Position numbers and translations under genes: made by a program | NCBI GenBank assembly: GCA_022825065.1 | Contig: JAJDYR010000022.1 | Span: 223,021 to 287,020, forward strand | Reading direction: 5' to 3' | DNA: 64,000 nt | Origin: a bacterium | Lineage (GTDB): Bacteria > UBA8248 | Notes under the pieces: generated by a model | The model's input: only the letters and a program-made list of their open reading frames with translations | Database searches by the model: none | Told to the model about the DNA's origin: nothing | Shown here: positions 8,486 to 16,459 of the stretch, in pieces | Layout: each line of letters starts with the position of its first letter | Numbering within the stretch: the first letter of the stretch is position 1

Positions 8486-9670
8486 TCAGTCCTTCTGGGA
8501 GCCGATAAGCGTGAATTTGCCGCCCTTGACCTGCCAGAAATAGACCGGTTTCTTGACGGTGTGATCGTCGTTGATGGTCACCGTATTGGTCAATGGCTGC
8601 TCGAACGTCTTTATCGCCACCAGCGCCTTGCGCATGTTCTCGCCGGTGATCGGCAGCTTCTTGTCCAGCACCCATTTGTAGAGCGCCGCCACGATGTAGG
8701 GCGCATCGTAGAAATACTGCGTATAGGGCAGCCCGATGGGCATGCGCTTGTACGCCTTTTTCCAGCGCTCGATATAGGCGGGCAGGTTCTTGTTGTCCTC
8801 CACGCTGGGGGCCAGCGCGGTCACGATGATGCCCTCCGCGCCCTTGCCCAACTGCTGGATCATCTTGGGGTTGAAGGCCGTCTGGTAGCTGGTGATCTGG
8901 GTCTTCACGCCGAGTTGGCGCATCTGCGCGACGACGGCCGTGAAATCGCGGATCACGCTGTGGATGTGGATGATGTCGGGATTCGCCGCTTTCACCTTGA
9001 GCACCAGCCCGGTGAAATCCGAACGCTCCTGCTCGTAGGACTCATACACGACGATTTTGCCGCCGGCCTTCTTGAAGCTGTTGCTGAAGACCTTGGCGCC
9101 GTCGCGGCCCGTCTCGTGGTTGACGTGGAGAACGGCGGCGCGGCGTTTGCCCATCTTCTGATAGGCGTATTTGCCCAAGGCGTTCATATCCACGTCGGCC
9201 AGCGGGAAAGTCGTGTAGACGTAATCGCCCAGCCGCGCGATGGCCGGCGCGTTCGCGCCCACGCTCAGCATCAGCACCTTCTCGCGGTTGGCGATGGGCG
9301 CGACCGCCTTGACCACGTTGCTGAACGCGGTGATGTACACGGGGACTTTCTCTACATGGACGAAGCGGTTCACCACCGCGATCCCGACCTCGGGCTTCGC
9401 CTGGTGATCCAGGATGATGGCTTCGAGCGGATGGCCGTTGACGCCGCCCTTGGCGTTGATGTCCTCGACCGCCCAGCGGACCGCCTGCATCTGGTCCTTG
9501 CCGAAAATCGCGGCAGGCCCCGTCAGGGGATCCGCAACCCCGAAACGAAGCGGTTTCTTCTTGGCCGCAGGCGCGTCACCAACGAGCGGGCCGCCCAACA
9601 AACCAATCGCTACGACAAGCGCAACCCAGAAGGAGGCGCGTTTCAGAAGACGCGAAAAGATGTGGCTCAT
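8486..9670 (-). CDS. Periplasmic substrate-binding protein of the liv-type transporter
   Basis: A 394-residue periplasmic binding protein of the LivJ/LivK (Leu/Ile/Val-binding) superfamily. Residues 1-35 form a Sec signal peptide with hydrophobic core FWVALVVAIGLLGG and an Ala-x-Ala-like end; the mature part starts near KKPLRFGVADPLTGPAA. The two Rossmann-like lobes (for example AFSNVVKAVAPIA and VLHVNHETGRDGAK) fit type I periplasmic binding proteins. It heads the operon behind a strong promoter. Sequence alone does not identify the ligand; amino acids, amides or aromatic acids are possible. Confidence 0.9.
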   Translation of the reverse strand: MSHIFSRLLKRASFWVALVVAIGLLGGPLVGDAPAAKKKPLRFGVADPLTGPAAIFGKDQMQAVRWAVEDINAKGGVNGHPLEAIILDHQAKPEVGIAVVNRFVHVEKVPVYITAFSNVVKAVAPIANREKVLMLSVGANAPAIARLGDYVYTTFPLADVDMNALGKYAYQKMGKRRAAVLHVNHETGRDGAKVFSNSFKKAGGKIVVYESYEQERSDFTGLVLKVKAANPDIIHIHSVIRDFTAVVAQMRQLGVKTQITSYQTAFNPKMIQQLGKGAEGIIVTALAPSVEDNKNLPAYIERWKKAYKRMPIGLPYTQYFYDAPYIVAALYKWVLDKKLPITGENMRKALVAIKTFEQPLTNTVTINDDHTVKKPVYFWQVKGGKFTLIGSQKD

Positions 9671-9727
9671 CGACTATTCTCCCGTGTGGATGTGAACCCG
9701 GATATTCGGTTGTATGGCAGTCCAAAA

Positions 9728-9757
9728 ATTACAACACGGCCCATTCTTCCGTGTCAA
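9728..9757 (-). promoter_or_regulatory. Sigma70-type promoter of the liv operon
   Basis: On the minus strand TTGACA (9757-9752) is followed after 18 bases by TGTAAT (9733-9728). This places the start of transcription about 50 bases upstream of the receptor ATG at 9670. The match is six of six in the -35 and five of six in the -10. I infer it drives the five-gene operon. Confidence 0.65.
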
Positions 9758-9816
9758 CGTTTGCACGGGGCAATCAACAGGCGCGGCAGAAATCCCGATG
9801 AGCGGCGATTCGAGCG

Positions 9817-10890
9817 TCATCTCCCGTGGGCGCGGTGGTACTGGTCGGCGACATAAGCCTCATCCATCACGCCGAGCGCCCCGGCCGCTTTTTGCGGCCA
9901 GTAGGGCTCGCGCAGCATCTCGCGCGCCATGAAGACGATATCGGCCTCGCCGTTTCGGACGATCTGATCCGCCTGCCACGCCTGGGTGATCATGCCCACC
10001 GTGGCGGTTGGCATTTCGGCTCCCGCGCGCACGGCTTGCGATAGCGGCGTCTGGTATCCGGGACCCACGGGAATCTTCGCCAGCGGCGTTCCCCCGCCCC
10101 CGCTGCAATCGATGAGGTCGACCCCTTCGGTTTTCAGGATTTTCGCGAGTTCTATCGTTTCATCGAGCGTCCAGCCGCCCTCGAAATAGTCGGTGCACGA
10201 GAGGCGGATGGCCAGCGGCTTCTCTTCCGGCCATTGCTCCCTCACGATTCGGACCGTCTCCAACGTGAAGCGGATGCGGTTCTCGAAGCTCCCGCCGTAG
10301 TTGTCTTCTCTTTGGTTCGAGACCGGGGAGTGGAAGCTGTGGAAGAGATACCCGTGCGCGCCATGGATTTCGAGCCACCCGAATCCAGCCTCATCAGCAC
10401 GTCTCGCGCCCTGGCGAAACGCTTCCTGAATCACGGCGATCTCCTCGACGCTCAGCGCCCTGGGCGCGCGCGCCTTCTCGTGAAACGGAACGGCGCTCGG
10501 CGCCACGATCTCCCAGCCGCCCTCCTCATCCGAGAGATAGCCCCCGCCCTCCCAGGTCGGCGCGCAGCTGCCCTTGCGGCCCGCGTGTCCTATCTGAATC
10601 CCGGCGACGGCCCCCTGGCCGGCGACGAAGCGCGCGACTCTCGCCAGGGGTTCCACATGCTCATCCGACCAGATGCCCGAGCACCCGCGCGTGATGCGTC
10701 CGCGCGCCTCCACGTTCGTCATCTCGACCATCACCAGACCCGCGCCGCCGACCGCGCGGGCGCCCAGGTGCACGAGATGCCAGTCGGTGAGCCTGCCGTC
10801 CTCGGCGCTGTACTGGCACATGGGGGAAACGCAAATCCGGTTCCTGAGCGTGACGCCCCGCAAAGAAAATTCATCGAAAAGTTTCGCCAT
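9817..10890 (-). CDS. NADH:flavin oxidoreductase, old yellow enzyme (YqjM/NamA-like)
   Basis: This 357-residue FMN TIM-barrel ene-reductase of the old yellow enzyme family reduces activated C=C bonds with NAD(P)H. Visible motifs are the N-terminal VSPMCQYSAEDG, IQIGHAGRKGS and HGAHGYLFHSFHSPVSN with the substrate-binding His pair. RxDxYGG-like REDNYGGSFENR follows, and the C-terminal phosphate loop is around 300-325. CQYSAEDG with the redox-tuning Cys is typical of the YqjM class. The start at 10890 is preferred over one 11 codons upstream because GAGAGGAAAG lies just before it. It may instead act like a 2,4-dienoyl-CoA reductase-type enzyme, but it lacks that family's FeS/FAD domains. Confidence 0.9.
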   Translation of the reverse strand: MAKLFDEFSLRGVTLRNRICVSPMCQYSAEDGRLTDWHLVHLGARAVGGAGLVMVEMTNVEARGRITRGCSGIWSDEHVEPLARVARFVAGQGAVAGIQIGHAGRKGSCAPTWEGGGYLSDEEGGWEIVAPSAVPFHEKARAPRALSVEEIAVIQEAFRQGARRADEAGFGWLEIHGAHGYLFHSFHSPVSNQREDNYGGSFENRIRFTLETVRIVREQWPEEKPLAIRLSCTDYFEGGWTLDETIELAKILKTEGVDLIDCSGGGGTPLAKIPVGPGYQTPLSQAVRAGAEMPTATVGMITQAWQADQIVRNGEADIVFMAREMLREPYWPQKAAGALGVMDEAYVADQYHRAHGR

Positions 10891-10928
10891 CTTTCCTCTC
10901 ATCCTCAGGAAACTGAAACACAAGAAAA

Positions 10929-10964
10929 ATCCTCCGGGCGGCGCTTGAGAATCCCGCCCGGAGG
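10929..10964 (-). terminator. Rho-independent terminator after the SDR gene
   Basis: A perfect 11-base-pair stem, CCTCCGGGCGG (10931-10941) with CCGCCCGGAGG (10954-10964), is followed on the minus strand by ATTTTTCTT. It lies just beyond the stop of the minus-strand SDR gene at 10987 and before the ribosome site of the next gene, so the flavin oxidoreductase is transcribed separately or by read-through. Confidence 0.82.
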
Positions 10965-10986
10965 AGAAAAACGTATCAGTTGCTTC

Positions 10987-11775
10987 CTACGGCGTTGCCC
11001 TGCGGCTGCCGCCATCCATGTAGAGAGAACTGCCGTTCACGTAAGAACACGCGGCGGAGGCCAGGAACGCCGCTACGTTCGCCACTTCTTCGGGCTCGGC
11101 GATTCTGCCGGCGGGCGTCCTCGCGCCGACATCTTTCAAGAACTCCTCGACGTCCTTGCCCGCCTTGTCCGCGGGGCCCTGCATGAGGTCGCGCGCGCGC
11201 TGCGTGTTCGTCATGCCCGGGCAGACGGTGTTCACCTGAATCCCCTCTCCCGCCACGGCGTCGGAGAGCGCTCTCGTGTTGTTGAGCACCGTGATGTTCG
11301 CCGCACTCGTGGGGATGTTTCCCCGCGCCGGACTCGCGCCCGCGCCGCCCGCGATGTTCACGATGCGGCCCCAGCCGTTCTTCTTCATGTGGGGGATCAC
11401 CAACTGGGACATGCGCAGATACCCATACGTCTTGAGAGTGAGCGCCTCGGTAATGAACTCCGCGTCGAGTTCAAGAATGTCTCCGCCCCGCGCCGCGCCC
11501 GCGCTGTTGATGAGAATGTCCACGCCCCCGAAATTCGCGACGCACGCGTCGACCACCTTCTTGCAGCCATCGAGAGAGTTCAGATCGGAGGAGACGAACA
11601 TGCCCTCGCCCCCTGCGGCGTTCACATCTTCCACTGCCGTAGCCAAAAGCGCCTCATCGCGCGCCGTGACGCAAACGCGGGCGCCCTCTTTCGCCAGCGC
11701 GATGGCGCATTCGCGGCCGATGCCGCGGCTTGCGCCCGTTACGATCGCAATCTTTCCCGTCAGACCAAGATCCAT
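10987..11775 (-). CDS. SDR family protein lacking the catalytic YxxxK
   Basis: The 262-residue SDR has an intact nucleotide-binding motif TGASRGIG (about 12-19), NSAG (about 88) and a normal C-terminal GSSLYMDGG segment. At the position where Y-x-x-x-K is expected, after NIAGGAGASPARGNIP, it reads TSAAN, so both catalytic Tyr and Lys appear replaced, and the preceding Ser is in an Ala/Gly-rich loop. The fold and cofactor binding are therefore likely but ordinary dehydrogenase chemistry is doubtful; a binding role or altered mechanism is possible. It is separated by 47 bases from the zinc alcohol dehydrogenase upstream on the same strand, which may be in the same transcript. Confidence 0.85.
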   Translation of the reverse strand: MDLGLTGKIAIVTGASRGIGRECAIALAKEGARVCVTARDEALLATAVEDVNAAGGEGMFVSSDLNSLDGCKKVVDACVANFGGVDILINSAGAARGGDILELDAEFITEALTLKTYGYLRMSQLVIPHMKKNGWGRIVNIAGGAGASPARGNIPTSAANITVLNNTRALSDAVAGEGIQVNTVCPGMTNTQRARDLMQGPADKAGKDVEEFLKDVGARTPAGRIAEPEEVANVAAFLASAACSYVNGSSLYMDGGSRRATP

Positions 11776-11822
11776 CCTTTTCTCCTTAGAAAATCATGAA
11801 TAAAACGATGAAATGCCGCTGC

Positions 11823-12911
11823 TTAAGCCAGCACGAGCTGGCAGGGGTTCGTGGCCCGGTACTCGGCCTTCTTGTCCGTGATCTCCATCACGCGGGGCAG
11901 GTTTTCGATGCCGTGCTCTTCGTGCGTAATGAGAGAGCGCACGTCTATTCGCCCGCTGGCCACCCATTGTCCGCCCAGAGCCACGGTGTCCGCTCCATGG
12001 CCTTCGGGGTAAATCCACTGAACCCCCTGAGCGCGCATGAAGACGGGGTCGAATTTCACGTCTCCGATGAGACCCGCGACCTGGATGACGCGCCCGCCGA
12101 TGCGCACCATGCGCGTCGCCTGGTGAAGCGTGGTGTGGCCCGAAAGCCCCTGATCCGCGTTGCCGCCCGCGCACTCGAAAACGAGGTCAACGCCTCTGCC
12201 CGCCGTGATCTCCATCACCTTCTCGACGGGATCATCCACTCTCGCGTCGATGACTTCATCCGCACCGAACTTGCGGCTCAAGGCGAGGGCCTCGTCTTTC
12301 ACGTCGCTCACGTATACGGCCCCTGCTCCGCAGGTGCGCGCGGCCTGTAAGGCGTAGAGACCCATGACCCCCTGACCGGTGATGGCCACCGTCTCGCCCG
12401 TCTGGATCTTCGCATCGCGCATGGCGGCGACCGTGGAGGAAAGCGGCTGGAGACATGCGATGGATGTATCGTCCAGCGTCTGCGGCGGCCTCACGAGGCC
12501 GTGCGCGGGGAGCGAGATGTATTCGGCGAACGCGCCCGGGGTGTTGATGCCCACGTGGAGCTTGTCGATGCAATACATCTCCCGCCCCTCGCGGCAGAAA
12601 CTGCATTCGAGACACGGCACGTGGCCGGAAGTGCACACCCTGTCGCCGGGTCTTAAGTGCTCGACGCCATCGCCCACCTCGATGACTTCCGCGCTCATCT
12701 CGTGCCCCAGCAACTGCACGGGCGCATATTTCTCGAGCATTTCCCTCAAAAGCGCCGAATTGATGGTTCCGATACCCAGGGACCTCTGCACGTCGGTGAT
12801 GCTCGGCTGCACACGCCGCACCTTGCACAAGGCCCAGCCCGGCTTCACCTCGGGATCGGGCACCTCATCCAACCGCATATCGCCAAAGGCGTAGAAACGC
12901 CACGCTTTCAT
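11823..12911 (-). CDS. Zinc-dependent alcohol dehydrogenase (MDR superfamily)
   Basis: A 362-residue medium-chain dehydrogenase/reductase. The catalytic-zinc region has GHEMSAEVIEVGDGV with GHE at about 70, and the structural zinc loop holds four Cys in CLECSFCREGREMYC (about 101-115). The Rossmann motif GQGVMGLYALQAARTCGA is split around 180-197. The first catalytic ligand, usually a Cys near residue 40, reads SITDVQRS, so the zinc site may be atypical. The ATG at 12911 is chosen because homology starts there; the open frame continues upstream antisense to the next gene without coding signs. It is divergent from the Ldh-family gene. The alcohol or polyol substrate is unknown. Confidence 0.88.
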   Translation of the reverse strand: MKAWRFYAFGDMRLDEVPDPEVKPGWALCKVRRVQPSITDVQRSLGIGTINSALLREMLEKYAPVQLLGHEMSAEVIEVGDGVEHLRPGDRVCTSGHVPCLECSFCREGREMYCIDKLHVGINTPGAFAEYISLPAHGLVRPPQTLDDTSIACLQPLSSTVAAMRDAKIQTGETVAITGQGVMGLYALQAARTCGAGAVYVSDVKDEALALSRKFGADEVIDARVDDPVEKVMEITAGRGVDLVFECAGGNADQGLSGHTTLHQATRMVRIGGRVIQVAGLIGDVKFDPVFMRAQGVQWIYPEGHGADTVALGGQWVASGRIDVRSLITHEEHGIENLPRVMEITDKKAEYRATNPCQLVLA

Positions 12912-13037
12912 GCTTGCGAACCCTCCACTTGTAAAGGCAAACTCACCGCAATAGCTCTTAACACTCTTTTCCCCATCCGCCAAGACTGGGCGGGAGATTT
13001 GTTTGCGCGCGGCTTTCCGCCCGCGCGAGGAGAAAAC

Positions 13038-14087
13038 ATGCCGGACATCAAGGTTCATGCAAAAAATCTTCATGCCTATCTCGCGCGCGTCTACCAGGCC
13101 CTCGGTCTCCCCGAATCGGACGCCAACGCGTGTGCGGCCCAGATTGTGGACGCCGAACTGAGGGGCGTGGGTTCGCACGGGTGCGTTCGCTTCGGGGTCT
13201 TCGTGGAACGCCTCAAAAACGGGACGGCGAACCCGAAGCCCAGCGTGCGAACCATCACCGATCTGCCCGCATTTACCCTCCTGGATGGAGACTACGGCAT
13301 GAGCGCGGTCGTCGCGCGGCGCGCCATGGAGGCCGCCATCGAAAAGGCGAAGGCCGGCGGCATCGGGGCTGCCGCGATCCGCAAATCCTCCCACACGGGC
13401 CACATCGGCTATTTCGCCGCCATGGCGCTCGAACACGGAATGATCGGCATGGTCGTCAGCGGCGCGGTGGGAAACCTTGCCCCGTGGGGCGGTTTCGAGA
13501 GAATGATCGGGAACAACCCGGTGGCCTTCGCGGTTCCCTCGAACCAGGAATATCCGATCCTCTTCGACATCGCCACCTCCAAGGTGGCGAGAGGCTACGT
13601 GCTGCTGGCCGCCAGGACGGGGGAGCCGATCCCCGAAGGCTGGGCGCTCGACCCTTCGGGCAACCCGACCACGGACGCCGCCCTCGCCGCCAAGGGAACC
13701 ATGCTGCCCCTGGGCGATTACAAGGGATACGGCCTGGCGCTCATGTTCACCTTCCTGACGGGGGCGCTTACGGGCAACGGCTTCGACGCCGACCAGCCCG
13801 ACTGGCTGGAGACGGACAAACCATTCGGCCTGCCCATGTTCGCCATGGCGATAGACCCGGAGAGATGCCTGGGCGGCGGCTACAAAGCGGCGGTGAATGA
13901 GGCCGTGGCGCGCATCAAGGCCTCGGGCCTGGCGCCGGGTTTCGATGAAATCCGCATCCCCGGCGAAGGCGCTCACCGCAGGTATCAGGCGGCACTGGCC
14001 GGGGGCATCCCGATCAAAGAAGCGCTCGCTCAGGATCTGGACCGGATCGCGGCGGAAGTCGGCGTTTCGCCGTTGCCCGGAAACTGA
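13038..14087 (+). CDS. Ldh-family (malate/L-lactate/sulfolactate) dehydrogenase, copy 1
   Basis: This 349-residue protein belongs to the Ldh family of NAD(P)-dependent 2-hydroxyacid dehydrogenases (malate DH 2, L-sulfolactate DH ComC, ureidoglycolate DH AllD), which has a non-Rossmann fold. Family signatures are GSHGCVRF (about 47-54), the catalytic-His region RKSSHTGHIGYF (about 115-126), MIGNNPVAFAVPS (about 156-168) and GDYKGYGLALM near 230. The start at 13038 has AGGAGAAAAC upstream. It precedes the two-part UxaA-type lyase genes, consistent with oxidation or reduction of a hydroxyacid that is then cleaved or dehydrated. A paralogue lies at 16460. Confidence 0.9.
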   Translation: MPDIKVHAKNLHAYLARVYQALGLPESDANACAAQIVDAELRGVGSHGCVRFGVFVERLKNGTANPKPSVRTITDLPAFTLLDGDYGMSAVVARRAMEAAIEKAKAGGIGAAAIRKSSHTGHIGYFAAMALEHGMIGMVVSGAVGNLAPWGGFERMIGNNPVAFAVPSNQEYPILFDIATSKVARGYVLLAARTGEPIPEGWALDPSGNPTTDAALAAKGTMLPLGDYKGYGLALMFTFLTGALTGNGFDADQPDWLETDKPFGLPMFAMAIDPERCLGGGYKAAVNEAVARIKASGLAPGFDEIRIPGEGAHRRYQAALAGGIPIKEALAQDLDRIAAEVGVSPLPGN

Positions 14088-14229
14088 ACGGGATGAAAAC
14101 CCCCGTCTTTGTTGAAGTGTTGGCTCCCATGCGCTAGGTTTATGGCTCGTTGATTGGACGATTCTCAATTATCCGTCACATGGCTGGGTGCGAGGCGTTT
14201 TCGCGCCCTGAATTTTTGAAGGAGAAAAT

Positions 14230-14523
14230 ATGCCGGTAACTGCAATGATCATCGAAGAAGGAGACAACGTCGCCACCTGTCTCGAGAAGGTGGCAAAGGG
14301 AGGCTCCGTCCGCCTCATGCTCAACGGGAAGATGGGCAAGACGCTCAAGGCCAACCAGGCGATTCCCTACATCCACAAAATCTGCATCAAGCCCCTGAAA
14401 AAGGGCGAGCACTGCATGAAATACGGCCTGTCCATCGGCGTGGCGAGCAAGGACATCAAGGTGGGCGACTACATTCACGTACACAACATAGAGAGCGCCC
14501 GCGGCCGCGGCGACCTCGAGTAG
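14230..14523 (+). CDS. UxaA-family lyase, small (SAF-domain) subunit
   Basis: The 97-residue protein matches the N-terminal SAF domain of altronate/galactarate dehydratases, or the separate small subunit of UxaA-type enzymes such as (R)-sulfolactate sulfo-lyase SuyA. Recognisable parts are EGDNVATCLEKV at the start and the segment HCMKYGLSIGVASKDIKVGDYIHVHNIES, here at about 61-90. A GAAGGAGAAAAT ribosome site precedes the ATG. It sits 15 bases before the large subunit, so the two are cotranscribed. The fold assignment is firm; the substrate is undetermined. Confidence 0.85.
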   Translation: MPVTAMIIEEGDNVATCLEKVAKGGSVRLMLNGKMGKTLKANQAIPYIHKICIKPLKKGEHCMKYGLSIGVASKDIKVGDYIHVHNIESARGRGDLE

Positions 14524-14538
14524 AAAAGGAGGTCCAGG

Positions 14539-15750
14539 ATGGCCAGAAGAAACGGAAGAGGCGCAAGCTCATCGAAACGATTGAGAAAAACCTGGTGGGG
14601 ATATCCCCGGGAAAACGGCGACGTGGGCGCGAGAAACTACCTGCTCTTGTTGAGCGGTACGCTTTACGCCAACCCCACGTGCGAGCGCGTCGCGAGGACT
14701 TTAAGGCATAGCGTCGCCCTCACCCACCCGCTGGGACGCTGCCAGATCGGCCCCGACATCCAGCGCACGTTCGAGACCCTCGTCGGACACGGGCAGAACG
14801 CCAACGCGGGCGCCGTCATCGTCATCGATCATCACCGCGAGGAAGGCTGCACGGCGGACGAGATAGCCCATGAAATCGCCAAAACGGGGAAACGGGTGGA
14901 AGCGATCAACATCCGCGAGGACGGCGGCGCGATAGACGCCACCGCCAAGGCCACGCGCATCGGCATGGAGATGCTGAGGGAACTCACGAACGAACGGCGC
15001 CAGGAAGTTTCCGTGAGCAAGCTCCTGTTGGGCCTCAACTGCGGGACGTCGGACACCACCTCGGGCCTCTCCCACAACAAAGCCACCGGCTGGGTGACGG
15101 ACCAGGTCGTCAAGCTGGGCGGACGCGCGCTTTTGGCCGAAACCACGGAGATGATGGGCGGCGAAGGCGTGCTGGCCGACAAATGCGTGCGGCCGGCCCT
15201 GGGCAAGCGCATCTGGAGGATGGTGGAGGAGATGGAAGAGCGCATCCTCGCCTGCGGCGTGGATCTCAGGGGCAGCCAGCCCACGGGCGACAACATGGAG
15301 GGCGGCCTGACAACAATTGAAGAGAAATCCCTGGGCGCCATCCAGAAGGCGGGCTCCGCCCCCATCGTGGACGTGATCCCGTGGGCGAAGCGCGCGAACC
15401 GCAGAACCGGGCTCCACGTGATGGACACCCCGGGCCACGGGGGCGAGTCCATTACCGGCATCGCGGCGGGAGGCTCCCAGGTGCTCATCTTTTCCACGGG
15501 CGGCGGCCATACCATCAACCACCCCCTGATGAGCACCATCCGCATCACGGGCAATCCGCTCTCGGCGAGGCTTCAGGCCGACACCACGGACGTGGACGTG
15601 ACGGACATCTTCGAGGGCGCGCCCATCGAGGTGGCCGGACGCCGCGTGTATGACGAGGTGCTCGAAGTCGCGAGCGGGAAGATGACGAAGGCCGAAATCC
15701 TGCATGAGGACAACGCCTTCGCCATCAACAGGAATGGACCCAGCGTCTAG
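14539..15750 (+). CDS. UxaA-family lyase, large subunit (altronate dehydratase / SuyB-like)
   Basis: This 403-residue protein is the catalytic part of the UxaA family, which carries out beta-eliminations on sugar acids (altronate, galactarate) or sulfolactate in a metal-dependent way. Signature elements are WGYPRENGDVGARNYLLLL near residue 20, HPLGRCQIG (about 63), LGLNCGTSDTTSGLSHNKA (about 158-176) and ETTEMMGGE. GHGGESITGIAAGG near 295 and FSTGGGHTINHPLM near 315 follow. The AAAAGGAGGTCCAGG ribosome site is strong. A terminator follows directly. With an Ldh-family dehydrogenase upstream, sulfolactate or a related 2-hydroxyacid is a reasonable substrate guess. Confidence 0.88.
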   Translation: MARRNGRGASSSKRLRKTWWGYPRENGDVGARNYLLLLSGTLYANPTCERVARTLRHSVALTHPLGRCQIGPDIQRTFETLVGHGQNANAGAVIVIDHHREEGCTADEIAHEIAKTGKRVEAINIREDGGAIDATAKATRIGMEMLRELTNERRQEVSVSKLLLGLNCGTSDTTSGLSHNKATGWVTDQVVKLGGRALLAETTEMMGGEGVLADKCVRPALGKRIWRMVEEMEERILACGVDLRGSQPTGDNMEGGLTTIEEKSLGAIQKAGSAPIVDVIPWAKRANRRTGLHVMDTPGHGGESITGIAAGGSQVLIFSTGGGHTINHPLMSTIRITGNPLSARLQADTTDVDVTDIFEGAPIEVAGRRVYDEVLEVASGKMTKAEILHEDNAFAINRNGPSV

Positions 15751-15765
15751 GAGATTCATCACCGG

Positions 15766-15795
15766 CCCCCGGAGGTTGCTCTCCGGGGGTTTGGT
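15766..15795 (+). terminator. Rho-independent terminator after the UxaA pair
   Basis: CCCCCGGAG (15766-15774) and CTCCGGGGG (15781-15789) form a perfect nine-base-pair stem with a six-base loop, followed by a short TTTGGTT. It starts 16 bases after the large-subunit stop, separating this operon from the methyltransferase-like gene downstream. Confidence 0.75.
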
Positions 15796-15883
15796 TCACG
15801 CGGCGTTGCGGGAGAATTCTCTCGCCCAAGCGGTCCGATTTCCCACGGAAATCATCGAAGTTTCCCCTCGCCAGCGGGATTAG

Positions 15884-16459
15884 GTGGTGAAATCCCTGCC
15901 CTACGCCGAGGCCATCGCAAGGCTCGCCGAAGAAGAACGGGGGGACGGCTGGCTCGCATTCTGCGAGAGGGAAAACCTCTATCAGCTTCCCGTGGTCGAA
16001 TGGCTGGACGCGCTGACAGAGGAAATCCTGGCCCTTGCTCCCGAAGCGCCTCTGGAAGTGGGCGCCGGCGACGGCGTGATCGGAAAAGCACTGCAGGCGC
16101 GCGGCGTGAACCTGAAACTCACGGACCCGGCCGGAGGCGATGGCACCGAAGCCCTGGACGCGCAGGATGCGCTCCTCGCCCATGCGCCTGATTTCGTGTT
16201 CTCCTGCTGGATGCCGTATGATTCAGGCGCTGAACGACAGATACTGGGCGCGAGCGGCATCCGCTGGTATCTGGCGGTGGTGCAGCAGGGACCGGGCTAC
16301 GCCGGGAGCGAAGCGCTGTGGGGCACGCCCGGCTGGGGCGTGCGGGAGTTGAGCGAGGTGAACCGCTGGTCGGTTTCGCGGGCCGATTTTCTGGGCGAGG
16401 TCGATTCGGGTGCGCACGTCCGGCACGGGACGGCCTATCTGTTCACGCGTGAGGAGTGA
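15884..16459 (+). CDS. Small SAM-methyltransferase-like protein
   Basis: A 191-residue protein with a GTG start. The segment EVGAGDGVIGKALQARGVNLKLTDPAG (about 57-83) looks like motif I of a class I SAM-dependent methyltransferase (ExGxGxG then acidic residue at the end of strand 2), and DFVFSCWMPYD (about 104-114) fits the motif IV position. The C-terminal half is short and I do not recognise the subfamily or substrate. Its stop is immediately adjacent to the ATG of the Ldh paralogue (TGAATG), so translation is coupled. The neighbours suggest a role in small-molecule metabolism rather than nucleic acid modification. Confidence 0.6.
   Translation: MVKSLPYAEAIARLAEEERGDGWLAFCERENLYQLPVVEWLDALTEEILALAPEAPLEVGAGDGVIGKALQARGVNLKLTDPAGGDGTEALDAQDALLAHAPDFVFSCWMPYDSGAERQILGASGIRWYLAVVQQGPGYAGSEALWGTPGWGVRELSEVNRWSVSRADFLGEVDSGAHVRHGTAYLFTREE

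Noticed and set aside
12912..14168. Long minus-strand open frame extending the zinc alcohol dehydrogenase upstream by about 420 codons
   Set aside because: It lies antisense to the Ldh-family gene, and dehydrogenase homology starts exactly at the ATG at 12911.
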